The notes under the pieces were generated by a model. That model worked only from the letters and a program-made list of their open reading frames with translations, searched no databases and had not been told where the DNA came from. This document shows positions 32,641 to 41,690 of a stretch of DNA of 64,000 nt, one piece after another. The stretch covers positions 287,864,672-287,928,671 of the forward strand of contig OW240914.1 of assembly GCA_933207985.1 (NCBI GenBank), written 5' to 3'. The position numbers and the translations under genes are program-made. Within the stretch, counting starts at the first letter, position 1, and the number at the start of each line of letters is the position of its first letter. The DNA is from Pelobates cultripes. Its lineage: Eukaryota > Chordata > Amphibia > Anura > Pelobatidae.

Positions 32641-33175
32641 TCACATTAACAATTTTTTTTATTTAACCACCCTCCCCAGCCTCCTTACCTTTGGGAATGC
32701 TGGGGGGGTCTCTCTCTCCCTGGGGGTACAGTGGCTGCCGGTCAGGCTGCTGGGCGGGCGGCTGGCAAGGGAGCACTTCCTCTGAGCACTCTGCTCAGCT
32801 CCCTCGCCAGCCGCCCGCCCGGCGCCCAGCATGTCAGTTACCCACGAGGCTAACTAGGCATTTGCCCTGGGCATTTGGGGGCAGCGTTTTTTGCCGCCCC
32901 CTGAAAAATGACGCCCAAGGCAAATGTCTTGTTTGCCTCGTGGCTAATACGTCCCTGAGAGGGCGGGTGGGAGGGAAGCTGTTTGCTGGCCCTAATCCCA
33001 AGTGGCACTGAGGTAAAACCTCCCCAACACTAATTTACACAGAACAATCCCACCCACACATACTTTCCCAGAACATAATCCCACCCACACATTCTTTCCC
33101 AACCACTCCCCTGCATCTATCCCCACTCTTCTACATGTGCCCTTGTCCGCTTAGCTGTGCTATCTCCCCAGGGCC

Positions 33176-33326
33176 TTTCTAATTGTTTTTTTGCTAATCT
33201 GCTAAATAGTAAATTTTGTGGCCTGCTCTTCATATCTGAGAGTCAAATAGAAGAGTCTAATAGTGTGCTTACAGCGCAGTTGTAAAAATTCTAATTTTCT
33301 GGGTGCTAATCTTCTAAATAGTACAT
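33176..33326. repeat. 112-bp satellite, fragment 2
   Basis: About 1.3 units between Ngaro-like copy B and the intact Ngaro. It ends in ...TAAATAGTACAT, whose final CAT is the insertion triplet of the Ngaro. Confidence 0.92.
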
Positions 33327-33769
33327 GACATTATTGCACAGTCGTTATTCGGCATGTGCCAACCATACTTTAATAACACGCAGACACAGAAAATTCTGTT
33401 GGAGTATAAAGTCCACAGCTTTATTAATTAATATCAATATATAAATTAACAATTTAGGGTCATTGTCAACAGTACTCCTTCGTTAGGCTCTCTTCCAATA
33501 TCATACCCCCGACAATGACCCTACCAAAACAAACATTAGCATAACCAATAATACATACACGTAACTCAATGGCCTACCAAGAGGCCCCACCTCCATTTGT
33601 CTAACTGCAGGGGTGTACCCAGACACCCCTACACCCCTTGATTCGTAGCCACCGACGTGCTCGAACCTACCTCCATACTTTTGACTTCCGGCCTACTCCA
33701 GCCTAGACCTTGGCCTACCAATTTCTTAACCCACCAAAATTCCAGTTTAACCAAGACCTTTTCCCGCCG
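33327..33769 (-). repeat. Ngaro terminal repeat B2
   Basis: Matches 34002-34443 with few substitutions (for example, GACGTGCTCG here against GACGGGCTCG). On the minus strand it carries AATAAAGCTGTGGAC, a likely polyadenylation region. A 48-bp unique spacer (33770-33817) separates it from A2. Confidence 0.92.
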
Positions 33770-33817
33770 CTGTGACCAAACGGGAACTACTACTAACTCA
33801 TAGGGTGGGTGGGAGGG

Positions 33818-34001
33818 ACAATTTACAGGTAAGAAAGGCTCAAGTTAGACTGAACTTACCCTAAAATGGCCGCTATTTAACTTCCCTTCTAGCCCACGCC
33901 CCCCAGCACAATCACAGGACAGCCTCTTGACCTGAACTTCACCCTGCCTACTCCTGGCTCTGTCAAGGCCCACTCCTCCCTGTGTTGCTCCGTGGTTTCA
34001 T
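33818..34001 (-). repeat. Ngaro repeat A2
   Basis: 184 bp, nearly identical to 39863-40046. Its outer edge reads GTGGTTTCAT followed by GACATTATTG, i.e. element end joined to element start, the sequence expected at a circular junction. The CAT shared at 33999-34001 also occurs at both outer ends. Confidence 0.92.
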
Positions 34002-34443
34002 GACATTATTGCACAGTCGTTATTCGGCATGTGCCAACCATACTTTAATAACACGCAGACACAGAAAATTCTGTTGGAGTATAAAGTCCACAGCTTTATT
34101 AATTAATATCAATATATAAATTAACAATTTAGGGTCATTGTCAACAGTACTCCTTCGTTAGGCTCTCTTCCAATATCATACCCCCGACAATGACCCTACC
34201 AAAACAAACATTAGCATAACCAATAATACATACACGTAACTCAACGGCCTACCAAGAGGCCCCACCTCCATTTGTCTAACTGCAGGGGTGTACCCAGACA
34301 CCCCTACACCCCTTGATTCGTAGCCACCGACGGGCTCGAACCTACCTCCATACTTTTGACTTCCGGCCTACTCCAGCCTAGACCTTGGCCTACAAATTTC
34401 TTAACCCACCAAAATTCCAGTTTAACCAAGACCTTTTCCGCCA
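34002..34443 (-). repeat. Ngaro repeat B1
   Basis: Inner copy of the B repeat, just 3' of the hydrolase ORF on the coding (minus) strand. Provides the template-jump homology proposed for Ngaro replication. Confidence 0.92.
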
Positions 34444-34462
34444 CAGCACTTGCCTTGACCCC

Positions 34463-35041
34463 TTAAGGACATGTGCGACCCCCACCACACAGAAACAGGG
34501 CTTGCGCTATCCCGTCTTGCAAACCTAAATTAAAAAGGTCATAACCAACATCCGATAAGTGCACCCCGTCAGCACGAAAGTAACCCGGTAATCTCTCTTC
34601 CAATTCCCGATGCCTCACCACCACGCCTCCTAACCTTCGAATAAACACCGCCATGGTTCTGTTCACTTTACCCCGACATCGAGAAACTGCCTTCTCATCC
34701 CTGGCATATCTCCAGCATAAACGAGGTACCATCTCCGACCATACCACTTTCACGCCAGGGATAAGCCCCCTTAGTCTGTCAACGTCTTGCTTCATACACT
34801 TAACCAGTTCACGTTGGGGGACCAGACCCAAGTCGTTTCCCCCCCCGTGAATTACCACCACGTTCGGCAAGGGCTCCTCCGCTACCTTCCGAAACAATAC
34901 CGTAATAATGTGCTGCCAATCAAACCCCCGATAACCGAACCAGAATAACGCCACCCGATCCTCAGGAAAGCCCAGCTGTGTTCCGTGTCTTCTAACTGCG
35001 GCCCTCCTCCTTGCCCAATGGATATACGAATGGCCAATTAT
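34463..35041 (-). pseudogene. SGNH/GDSL-like hydrolase ORF of Ngaro
   Basis: Fourth coding block on the minus strand. The open frame extends upstream of the 34954 GTG through RVALFWFGYRG and RRAAVRRHGTQLG to IIGHSYIHWARRR, ending at a TGA (35044-35042). Block I with the nucleophile Ser (GHSY), block III (GGGNDLG) and block V Asp-His (DGVHLSDVGY) are all present, so the catalytic set is intact. The TGA sits directly before IIGHSY, where a tryptophan codon (TGG) would be expected, so it looks like a single nonsense change; alternatively the ORF is reached by splicing, as TTTTATTTTAG lies about 15 bp upstream. Hydrolase ORFs are known in some Ngaro elements; their role is unknown. Confidence 0.8.
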
Positions 35042-35123
35042 TCACACCGTCCAACCTAAAATAAAACATAACAGTGAGGAAACAGCACCAGCACATCCCA
35101 AACACCCACAATCAACCACCCCC

Positions 35124-36098
35124 TCACACCAGCCTATCTGGCCGTACGTAAGAGCGAAACCTGAGAGATTCCCATCTCCCAATTCGTCTAATCCGCTCAT
35201 CCCCTAAACCCAAGCGAGCCGCTTCGGTCGCCGCGCCTATACGGAATGAATGCGTTCCAAACTGCATGGGCTCCAGACCCAACTTCTGTAATCCCAAACG
35301 GAAAACCCGCACAAATTGGAAGCGCGACAGTGCCGTGCCGTTGGCATGTATGAAGAAACAACCACTCCCTACCGGGCGTTGTTCTAAAAACCCGGCCCCA
35401 CTTGCCACCGGACACAACCCCGACCCTGGTAAACCAAACAACGTGACCATGGAACCTTTACCAAATACATCCGTCTTTGATCGAATCAGGCGGATCAACA
35501 CCCTGTCCCTACCAACCGTCACATCTTCCAACCTAAGCCCACCAACCCCTTTCTTGTTGGCACTAAGCAACTCACCAATCCGAAACGCCCCAAAAAAGGC
35601 CCACGAAAACGCCACTGTAAATAACGCCACTTCAAACACAGAAAAACATATCTCAGGTAGTTTGTTCACTAACCCCTGTAACACTGTGAAGGAGACTGGT
35701 CTTCTCGTATCCTTCATCTTCTTACCCTTCCTGTATCCCCGAACCGCTTGCCTCACTATAAAATGCTTCGTCACATCCTCCCATCCATTAAACTTAAACA
35801 AAAACGCCAACGCTGACATGTACCTATCCACCATTGATGGCGATGCTTGCTTTGTGAACAACCGGCATAGGATCCATAACAGCACGTCCAGCCGATTGTT
35901 CCCAGAGCCCACCACCCCTACCTGCTGCATCGTGTCTTCCCACACCTGCCAAACTTTAACATAGGAGAACCAAGTTCCAGGCGCCAGAGACTTCTTTATG
36001 TACTCCCCAAGCAAGACGTCCCGAGCTCCCACATCTCCGCCGGACAGGCTTGACCCTCTTCCTCCGCCTCTGGCGCCGCCTCCCGAAAACGCTCCCAC
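35124..36098 (-). CDS. Ngaro tyrosine recombinase
   Basis: A 324-codon frame on the minus strand that overlaps the end of the RT ORF by about 100 nt in another frame. The N-terminal half (KSLAPGTWFSYVKVWQVW ... MVDRYMSALAFLFKF) is the SAM-like core-binding domain. The catalytic half has all key residues: Arg in GAFRIGELL, His-x-x-Arg in THSFRIGAA, Trp in IGRWES and the nucleophile Tyr in RSYVRPDRL. It would integrate circular double-stranded cDNA by strand exchange without a target duplication. The first codon listed is GTG; no upstream ATG is needed if it is made by frameshifting or splicing. The frame looks intact. Confidence 0.93.
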   Translation of the reverse strand: MGAFSGGGARGGGRGSSLSGGDVGARDVLLGEYIKKSLAPGTWFSYVKVWQVWEDTMQQVGVVGSGNNRLDVLLWILCRLFTKQASPSMVDRYMSALAFLFKFNGWEDVTKHFIVRQAVRGYRKGKKMKDTRRPVSFTVLQGLVNKLPEICFSVFEVALFTVAFSWAFFGAFRIGELLSANKKGVGGLRLEDVTVGRDRVLIRLIRSKTDVFGKGSMVTLFGLPGSGLCPVASGAGFLEQRPVGSGCFFIHANGTALSRFQFVRVFRLGLQKLGLEPMQFGTHSFRIGAATEAARLGLGDERIRRIGRWESLRFRSYVRPDRLV

Positions 36099-37834
36099 TG
36101 TAAGCGAGACAGCGCATCAGCGACTACATTGGTAAGCCCCGGTATATGCCGAGCGCGAAACACAATATTAAAAGACATGCACAAGAGAACCAATTGCCTC
36201 AACAACCGTACCACTGGCCATGAAGAAGCCGATAATCCGTTGATAGCCTGCACCACTGCCATGTTATCCGAATTGAACACCACCCTCTTATTGGCTAACT
36301 CCGGACCCCATAACGCCACTGCCACAACAACCGGGAAAAACTCCAAAAAGGCCAAGTTCCTAATCAAGGGGCTCGCTTTCCATGCCTCCGGCCACCCCTC
36401 CGCGCACCATTTACCCGCTAGGTACGCCCCAAATCCGATGCTGCCTGATGCATCCGTAAACAAACCCACGGCTGTGGAGGATCCCAACGGCTCGCGAAAA
36501 AACACTCTCCCGTTAAACTCCCTCAAAAACCTCGCCCATACCTCCAAATCCTCTCTCATGTCCACTGACACCCTGATATAATGCGACGGCTTTCTCACCC
36601 CGCTTGTCGCCCGCGCCAATCGTCTGCAAAAGACCCTCCCCATAGGGATCACTCGGCACGCAAAATTCAGGCTCCCTATCAACGATTGAAGTTCACGCAA
36701 GGTGACCTTCCTCGCCTTACCAACCGTGTCCACTAGCCGCTGAAGGGCATGTAGTTTGTCCCCGGGCAACCTGCACTCCCTCCGTACCGAATCGATCTCC
36801 AATCCCAGGAAGCTGAGGCACGTAGTGGGCCCCACCGTTTTGTCCTCTGCTAACGGCACCCCAAATGTGTGCGCCACCCACTGGAAGGTCCTCAACACCT
36901 GGCTACAGCGCTCCGTGCGTGGTGGGCCAACGCATAAGAAATCGTCAAGGTAGTGCACCACAGCACCCCCAGCCGATTCCCGTCGTACGACCCACTCCAA
37001 AAAGGTGCTAAACCTCTCGAAGTAAGCACACGAGATGGCACAACCCATAGGCAAGCATAAGTCCACAAAATACCCCCCATCGAAATAGTACCCCAATAAG
37101 TGATGACAATCCGGGTGTATGGGAAGCAGCCGGAAAGCTCCTTCCACATCCAATTTCGCCATTAGTGCCCCTTGTCCCGCTCTCCTAACCAACTCGACAG
37201 CCTTGTCAAATGATGTGTAGGAAACAGAACACAGGGCCTCGTCGATATCATCATTAACCGATGTACCTTGTGGGTACGATAAATGATGTATCATACGAAA
37301 TTTACCCACCTCCTTCTTGGGGACTACCCCAAGTGGAGACACACGCAAACCAAGCAACGGCGGGGAAGCGAATGGTCCCGCCATCCTCCCTAATTGCACT
37401 TCCTTACATAACTTTTCCCGAGCTATGTTCGGATGTTCCCCCACTGACCGAAGGTTTTTACATAACCCACCCGCAGCCCTTTCCTGAAACGGAATCCTGA
37501 AACACTCTGTAAAACCCAGCCGTAAAAACTTCGCCGCCTCCTGATTATCGTATATTTTTAACCAAGGCAGCATCGCGCTTACCTTCACCGGCGACACTCC
37601 TAGCTGCAGCCGCAGCTGTTGATGCGCCGACAACCCCTCCTCCCAAGTTTGGCTTACCTTTTCAGAAGCACTTGGAAACTCCGTGATTACCCCCGCAACC
37701 GGAGCACTCGTGCTTAAATCTGCAAGATGCACCCCACTTGCATTGGCCCTCATTGTAGAGCCAGCAGAAACCCTTCTTCTGACCTGCCGACACGGTACCT
37801 GAGCCCGTGCCGGCCGCTCTGAGAAAGGGGGCAC
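35996..37834 (-). CDS. Ngaro reverse transcriptase-RNase H
   Basis: 612 open codons on the minus strand; the first ATG is at 37753. The RT fingers and palm read FRMIHHLSYPQG, AKLDVEGAFRLLPI (motif A), LPMGCAISCAYFE (motif B) and VHYLDDFLCVG (motif C, YLDD). RNase H follows with FTDASGSIGFG, the Glu in FLEFFPVVVA, and FNSDNMAVVQAI ... ADALSR. No protease or integrase is fused. It overlaps Gag-like ORF1 by 173 nt and the recombinase by about 100 nt, so it is probably expressed by frameshifting. No internal stop, so the enzyme may be active. Confidence 0.94.
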   Translation of the reverse strand: MPPFSERPARAQVPCRQVRRRVSAGSTMRANASGVHLADLSTSAPVAGVITEFPSASEKVSQTWEEGLSAHQQLRLQLGVSPVKVSAMLPWLKIYDNQEAAKFLRLGFTECFRIPFQERAAGGLCKNLRSVGEHPNIAREKLCKEVQLGRMAGPFASPPLLGLRVSPLGVVPKKEVGKFRMIHHLSYPQGTSVNDDIDEALCSVSYTSFDKAVELVRRAGQGALMAKLDVEGAFRLLPIHPDCHHLLGYYFDGGYFVDLCLPMGCAISCAYFERFSTFLEWVVRRESAGGAVVHYLDDFLCVGPPRTERCSQVLRTFQWVAHTFGVPLAEDKTVGPTTCLSFLGLEIDSVRRECRLPGDKLHALQRLVDTVGKARKVTLRELQSLIGSLNFACRVIPMGRVFCRRLARATSGVRKPSHYIRVSVDMREDLEVWARFLREFNGRVFFREPLGSSTAVGLFTDASGSIGFGAYLAGKWCAEGWPEAWKASPLIRNLAFLEFFPVVVAVALWGPELANKRVVFNSDNMAVVQAINGLSASSWPVVRLLRQLVLLCMSFNIVFRARHIPGLTNVVADALSRLQWERFREAAPEAEEEGQACPAEMWELGTSCLGST

Positions 37835-39818
37835 TTTTCTGTGCCATCATCAGCCTCATCCACAAAGGCAAGTCCATCTGATCCCACCGCATGGACGTGT
37901 TTGCCGCCAATCGCTGACGAAATTGTTCGTCATATTTCCACCATGCTAAATACCCATAGGTCCGATATGCGTCCCCTATCCCGTCTAAATAACAAAAAAG
38001 CTGCGAACAGCGATCCGGGTATTTTTCCCCGATCACGCTCGCCAAGATACAAAAAGCCCTCAACCAGTTCCCAAAAGACTTGGGTATCTTCCGATACCTC
38101 CGCCTCTTTTCCTCCTCTTCCTTTTTCGCATCTTTTTTATCCTCTTCTTTCAAATCTAAAAACTCCTCCAGGGGAAGCAGGGAAAATATTTCCACAAATT
38201 CCCCTTTCCAAATTTTTTCCTTAACTTCCACCTTTAAGTGGCACCCTAGCGGTCCCGCAAAAGACACATGCACGTTTTGCCGCGCCGCATCCGTTACTTC
38301 CCCGCAGAGAACGACATGCTCACCCACGTCACACGTCGCTCCTTGACCTGCCCCCGCGGTGCCCTCACCCCCCTTCGGCTCCGCTGCCGCTGCGGCCTTC
38401 ACCCCTGTTGCCCGACCGCCATCCGCAACCCACACTTTCTCAAACTGTGTCGGAGACCCCCCATCCCCAGACCATGAATCTAATAGAGATCTTAAACATC
38501 CAAGTAAGCTTCCTGAGTGTGATGCAGTTGGAGACTCACCGCTCAAGCCCCCGGCCGCTGCTGGCCGCGGGGGCGCCACCTTTTCCACCACGACAGCTGA
38601 CCCAGAAGGAACCAGGGGACGCCGACTCCTGCCCGCCTGTTCGTGTGTTGCTCTCGTGGGCGTCCTACTCAACGACCTGCAAGGAGAATACAGCCTGGGT
38701 GATCTGTCCGACTGCAGCCTCACCCGCCCTTCATTCCCGTGATCAGACCCGTCCGCACCACTCCCCCGCCTGCATCGTCCCTCCCGCTCGCTACTTCTCC
38801 TCCTCCGCACCGCGTAGTTCCTCTCAGACGACCCTGACTCACTGCGCCGGCGCCGTAGCCACCTGTCCCGAGAAGCGGACCTCCTCCTATTGCTCCGGTT
38901 CCCTGCTGGGCTCCCGTTCCCATGTCTCCCTCTGCCTGGAGACCCTGACCTGCTGTCCCGCCATTCTGCCCTTCCGCGCTGCCATCCTCCGCCATTCCCT
39001 CTGCTGGCGCTCCTCCTATCGAGCCGTTCCTGGGATCGACCCCTAAAGGTCTTCCGCCCACCGCTGTCCTGGGTGCCGCCGTCCTCCTGGCCAGTCACCC
39101 GCCTGCTGCTACTCCGCTCCATACTGCCACTCCTCCTTTCTCCTGGGTCCCCTGACTTGCTGATGCTGTGCCCGTCTCCCCTTCTTCCCAAGCTCCTGGC
39201 CATGCTCCTCTGGTCCCTTGAATCCGCAACGCCATCCTTCCTGCCTCCAACTCCAGCCGCCTCCTGCTGTGCCCTGCCGACCTGGTCCCTCACCCCAACC
39301 TGTGAGACCGCTGTCCTGCCACTGCCAGCCCCTCTCAATCCCTCCTGCCCCACAGTGCTGCCCCCAGGGGGCGACTCACCGGGACATCCAGGGCTGCTCC
39401 TGGGTCTTGCAACCGAATCCCCTCCGTCCTGCTCCATTCCAGCACCAGCTGTCAGCTCCGCCTGCCCGCCCGCCGCCATCCGGAAGGGGGCGCTCTTCAA
39501 GGGAGGCCTCCTCCTGGCCTGCAACCTCACCGCCCCGGCATTGCGCCTCGCTGGCGGTCCCGGCCGACAACCCGCTCCACGTCCTTGCTTTCCGGCCGCC
39601 GCACTGCTTCCCGCCGAGCTCCTCCTCCGTCTGGCTGCAGGACCCGCTCCAGGACTAAGCCGCTGGGGCGGCCTAGCTCTCCTCTCCGGCCTCCGGTCCG
39701 GCACCGCATGGGGGGGAGCAGACGTGCTCGGAACCCCCAGCTGCTCCTGAAGCCACGCCATTCCCTTCTCCTTCACCACGGACCGCACACCCGACAGAAG
39801 TTCCTCCAAGGACGCCAT
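37662..39818 (-). CDS. Ngaro ORF1, Gag-like with CCCH/CCHC-type zinc motifs
   Basis: Start chosen at the ATG at 39818 (MASLEELLSGVRSVV), 45 bp inside A1; the frame is open further upstream. A short amphipathic helix is followed by a long Arg/Ser/Gly-rich segment (about residues 50-410) with SR-type dipeptides. Next is a capsid-like helical region (FVEIFSLLPLEEFLDL; SFGNWLRAFCILASVIGEKYP; YLAWWKYDEQFRQRL). Near the C-terminus is a CCCH finger, C-x8-C-x5-C-x3-H (CWLYNEGQCKWGASCRFKH), then CSGCGGNHGVSKC. The likely role is RNA binding and particle assembly. Frame intact over 718 codons. Confidence 0.88.
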   Translation of the reverse strand: MASLEELLSGVRSVVKEKGMAWLQEQLGVPSTSAPPHAVPDRRPERRARPPQRLSPGAGPAARRRRSSAGSSAAAGKQGRGAGCRPGPPARRNAGAVRLQARRRPPLKSAPFRMAAGGQAELTAGAGMEQDGGDSVARPRSSPGCPGESPPGGSTVGQEGLRGAGSGRTAVSQVGVRDQVGRAQQEAAGVGGRKDGVADSRDQRSMARSLGRRGDGHSISKSGDPGERRSGSMERSSSRRVTGQEDGGTQDSGGRKTFRGRSQERLDRRSASRGNGGGWQRGRAEWRDSRSGSPGRGRHGNGSPAGNRSNRRRSASRDRWLRRRRSESGSSERNYAVRRRRSSEREGRCRRGSGADGSDHGNEGRVRLQSDRSPRLYSPCRSLSRTPTRATHEQAGRSRRPLVPSGSAVVVEKVAPPRPAAAGGLSGESPTASHSGSLLGCLRSLLDSWSGDGGSPTQFEKVWVADGGRATGVKAAAAAEPKGGEGTAGAGQGATCDVGEHVVLCGEVTDAARQNVHVSFAGPLGCHLKVEVKEKIWKGEFVEIFSLLPLEEFLDLKEEDKKDAKKEEEEKRRRYRKIPKSFGNWLRAFCILASVIGEKYPDRCSQLFCYLDGIGDAYRTYGYLAWWKYDEQFRQRLAANTSMRWDQMDLPLWMRLMMAQKSAPFLRAAGTGSGTVSAGQKKGFCWLYNEGQCKWGASCRFKHECSGCGGNHGVSKCF

Positions 39819-39862
39819 GCTGCACCTGGAAAAGAAGAAAAGAGGAGCCCAACTGACCTGCA

Positions 39863-40046
39863 ACAATTTACAGGTAAGAAAGGCTCAAGTTAGACTGAAC
39901 TTACCCTAAAATGGCCGCTATTTAACTTCCCTTCTAGCCCACGCCCCCCAGCACAATCACAGGACAGCCTCTTGACCTGAACTTCACCCTGCCTACTCCT
40001 GGCTCTGTCAAGGCCCACTCCTCCCTGCGTTGCTCCGTGGTTTCAT
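39863..40046 (-). repeat. Ngaro repeat A1 (5' end)
   Basis: 5' terminal repeat on the coding strand, immediately upstream of the ORF1 ATG (39818). Contains no obvious TATA box. Differs from A2 by about one base (CTGCGTTG against CTGTGTTG), so the insertion is young. Confidence 0.92.
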
Positions 40047-41690
40047 TTTGGGGCCTGCTCTTCATATCTGAGAGTTAAATAGAAGCGTCAAATAGTGCGC
40101 TTACTGCGCAGTGGTAAACATCCTAATTGTTTTGCTGCTAATCTGCTAAATAGTACATTTTGTGGCCTGCTCTTCATATCTGAGAGTTAAATAGAATCGT
40201 CTAATAGTGTGCTTACAGCGCAGTGGTAAACATTCTTATTTTCTGGGTGCTAATCTGCTAAATAGTACATTTTGGGGCCTGCTCTTCATATCTGAGAGTC
40301 AAATAGAAGTGTCTAATAGTGCGCTTACTGCGCAGTTGTAAAAATTCTAATTGTTTTGCTGCTAATCTGCTAAATAGTACAGTTTGTGGCCTTCTCTTCA
40401 TATCTGAGAGTCAAATAGAAGCGTTTAATAGTGCGCTTACTGCGCAGTTGTAAAAATTCTAATTGTTTTGCTGCTAGTCTGCTAAATAGTACATTTGTGG
40501 CCTGCTCTTCATATCTGAGAGTCAAATGGACGTGTCTAATAGTGTGCTTACTGCGCAGTTGTAAAAATTCTAATTGTTTTGCTGCTAATCTGCTAAATAG
40601 TACATTTGCGGCATTCGGTGCACTTCATATCTGAGAGTCAAATAGAAGCGTCAAATAGTGCGCTTACTTCTTGGTTGTAAACATTCTAATTGTTTTGCTG
40701 CTAATCTGCTAAATAGTGCATTTTGTGGCCTGCTCTTCATTTCTGAGAGTCAAATAGAAGCATCTAATAGCGTGCTTACAGCGCAGTGGTAAACATTCTT
40801 ATTTTCTGGATGCTAATCTGCTAAATAGTACATTTTGGGACGGGCACTTCATATCTGAGAGTCAAATAGAAGCATCCAATAGTGTGCTTACAGCGCAGTT
40901 GTAAAAATTCTAATTTTCTGGGTGCTAATCTTCTAAATAGTACATTTTGGGGCCTGCTCTTCATATCTGAGCGTCAAATAGAAGCGTCTAATAGTGTGCT
41001 TACAGCACAGTTGTAAACATTCTAATTGTTTTACAGCTAATCTTCTAAATAGTACATTTTGGGGCCTGCTCTTCATATCTGAGCGTCAAATAGAAGCGTC
41101 TAATAGTGTGCTTACAGCGCAGTGGTTAACATTCTTATTTTCTGAGTGCTAATCTGCTAAATAGTACATTTTGTGGCCTGCTCTTCCTATCTGAGAGTTA
41201 AATAGAAGCGTCAAATAGTGCGCTTACTGCCCAGTGGTAAACATTCTAATTGTTTTGCTGCTAATCTGCTAAATAGTACATTTTGTGGCCTGCTCTTCAT
41301 ATCTGAGAGTCAAATAGAAGGTCTAATAGTTTACTCACAGCGCAGTGGTAAACATTCTAATTGTTTTGCTGCTAATCTGCTAAATAGTAAATTTTGGGTC
41401 GTGTACTACATATCTGAGAGTCAAATAGAAGAGTCTAATAGTGCGCTTATAGCGCACTTTTAAAAATTCTTATTTTCTGGGTGCGTATCTGCTAAATAGT
41501 ACATTTTGGGGTCTGCTCTATATCTGAGAGTCAAATAGAAGCATCTAATAGTGTGCTTACAGTGCAGTTGTAAAAATTCTGCTGCTAATCTGCTGCTTAC
41601 ATTGGAGTTTTAAAAAGTAAATTTTTTTTGGTGCTAAATAGTATATTTGGGGTATTCACTTCATATCTGAGAGTCAAATCGAAGCGTAAC
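40047..41690. repeat. 112-bp satellite array
   Basis: About 14-15 tandem units; GCTAATCTGCTAAATAG recurs at 40137, 40249 and 40361, an exact 112-bp step. Each unit contains CTTCATATCTGAGAGTCAAATAGAAG, AATAGTGCGCTTACTGCGCAG, GTAAACATTCTAATTG and TACATTTTG. Later units become shorter and more divergent (41300-41690). Ngaro-type elements entered this array at least three times. Confidence 0.95.

Larger units (their letters stand above)
30277..33175 (-). mobile_element. Ngaro-like element, family 2, copy B (heavily interrupted)
   Basis: Left end GTTTGTACGTAGTGGGGAAT directly after satellite ...AAACAT; right end CTCCCCAGGGCC followed by satellite TTTCTAATTG. The flanks join into one satellite unit, so the insertion made little or no target duplication. 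The inside holds a solo LTR (30322-31278), the family's left block (31279-31740), a CA-rich minisatellite and a short hairpin (32845-32950). No coding frame survives. Confidence 0.6.
33327..40046 (-). mobile_element. complete Ngaro-type tyrosine-recombinase retrotransposon
   Basis: A 6.7-kb element with the split direct repeats that define Ngaro. In its own 5'-3' (minus) orientation: A1 (40046-39863), ORFs, B1 (34443-34002), A2 (34001-33818), B2 (33769-33327). A copies are 184 bp and B copies about 442 bp, each pair with only a few differences. It encodes a Gag-like protein, RT-RNase H, a tyrosine recombinase and an SGNH hydrolase; it has no integrase or protease motif. It lies in the 112-bp satellite without target duplication, as expected for recombinase-mediated insertion. 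Confidence 0.93.

Noticed and set aside
38359..39750. Plus-strand Pro/Ser-rich frames of 127-286 codons
   Set aside because: Antisense shadows of the Arg/Ser-rich part of Ngaro ORF1.
40047..41690. Could the regularly spaced 112-bp repeats be a CRISPR array?
   Set aside because: Whole units repeat without unique spacers, the period is far too long, and the DNA is eukaryotic: a satellite.
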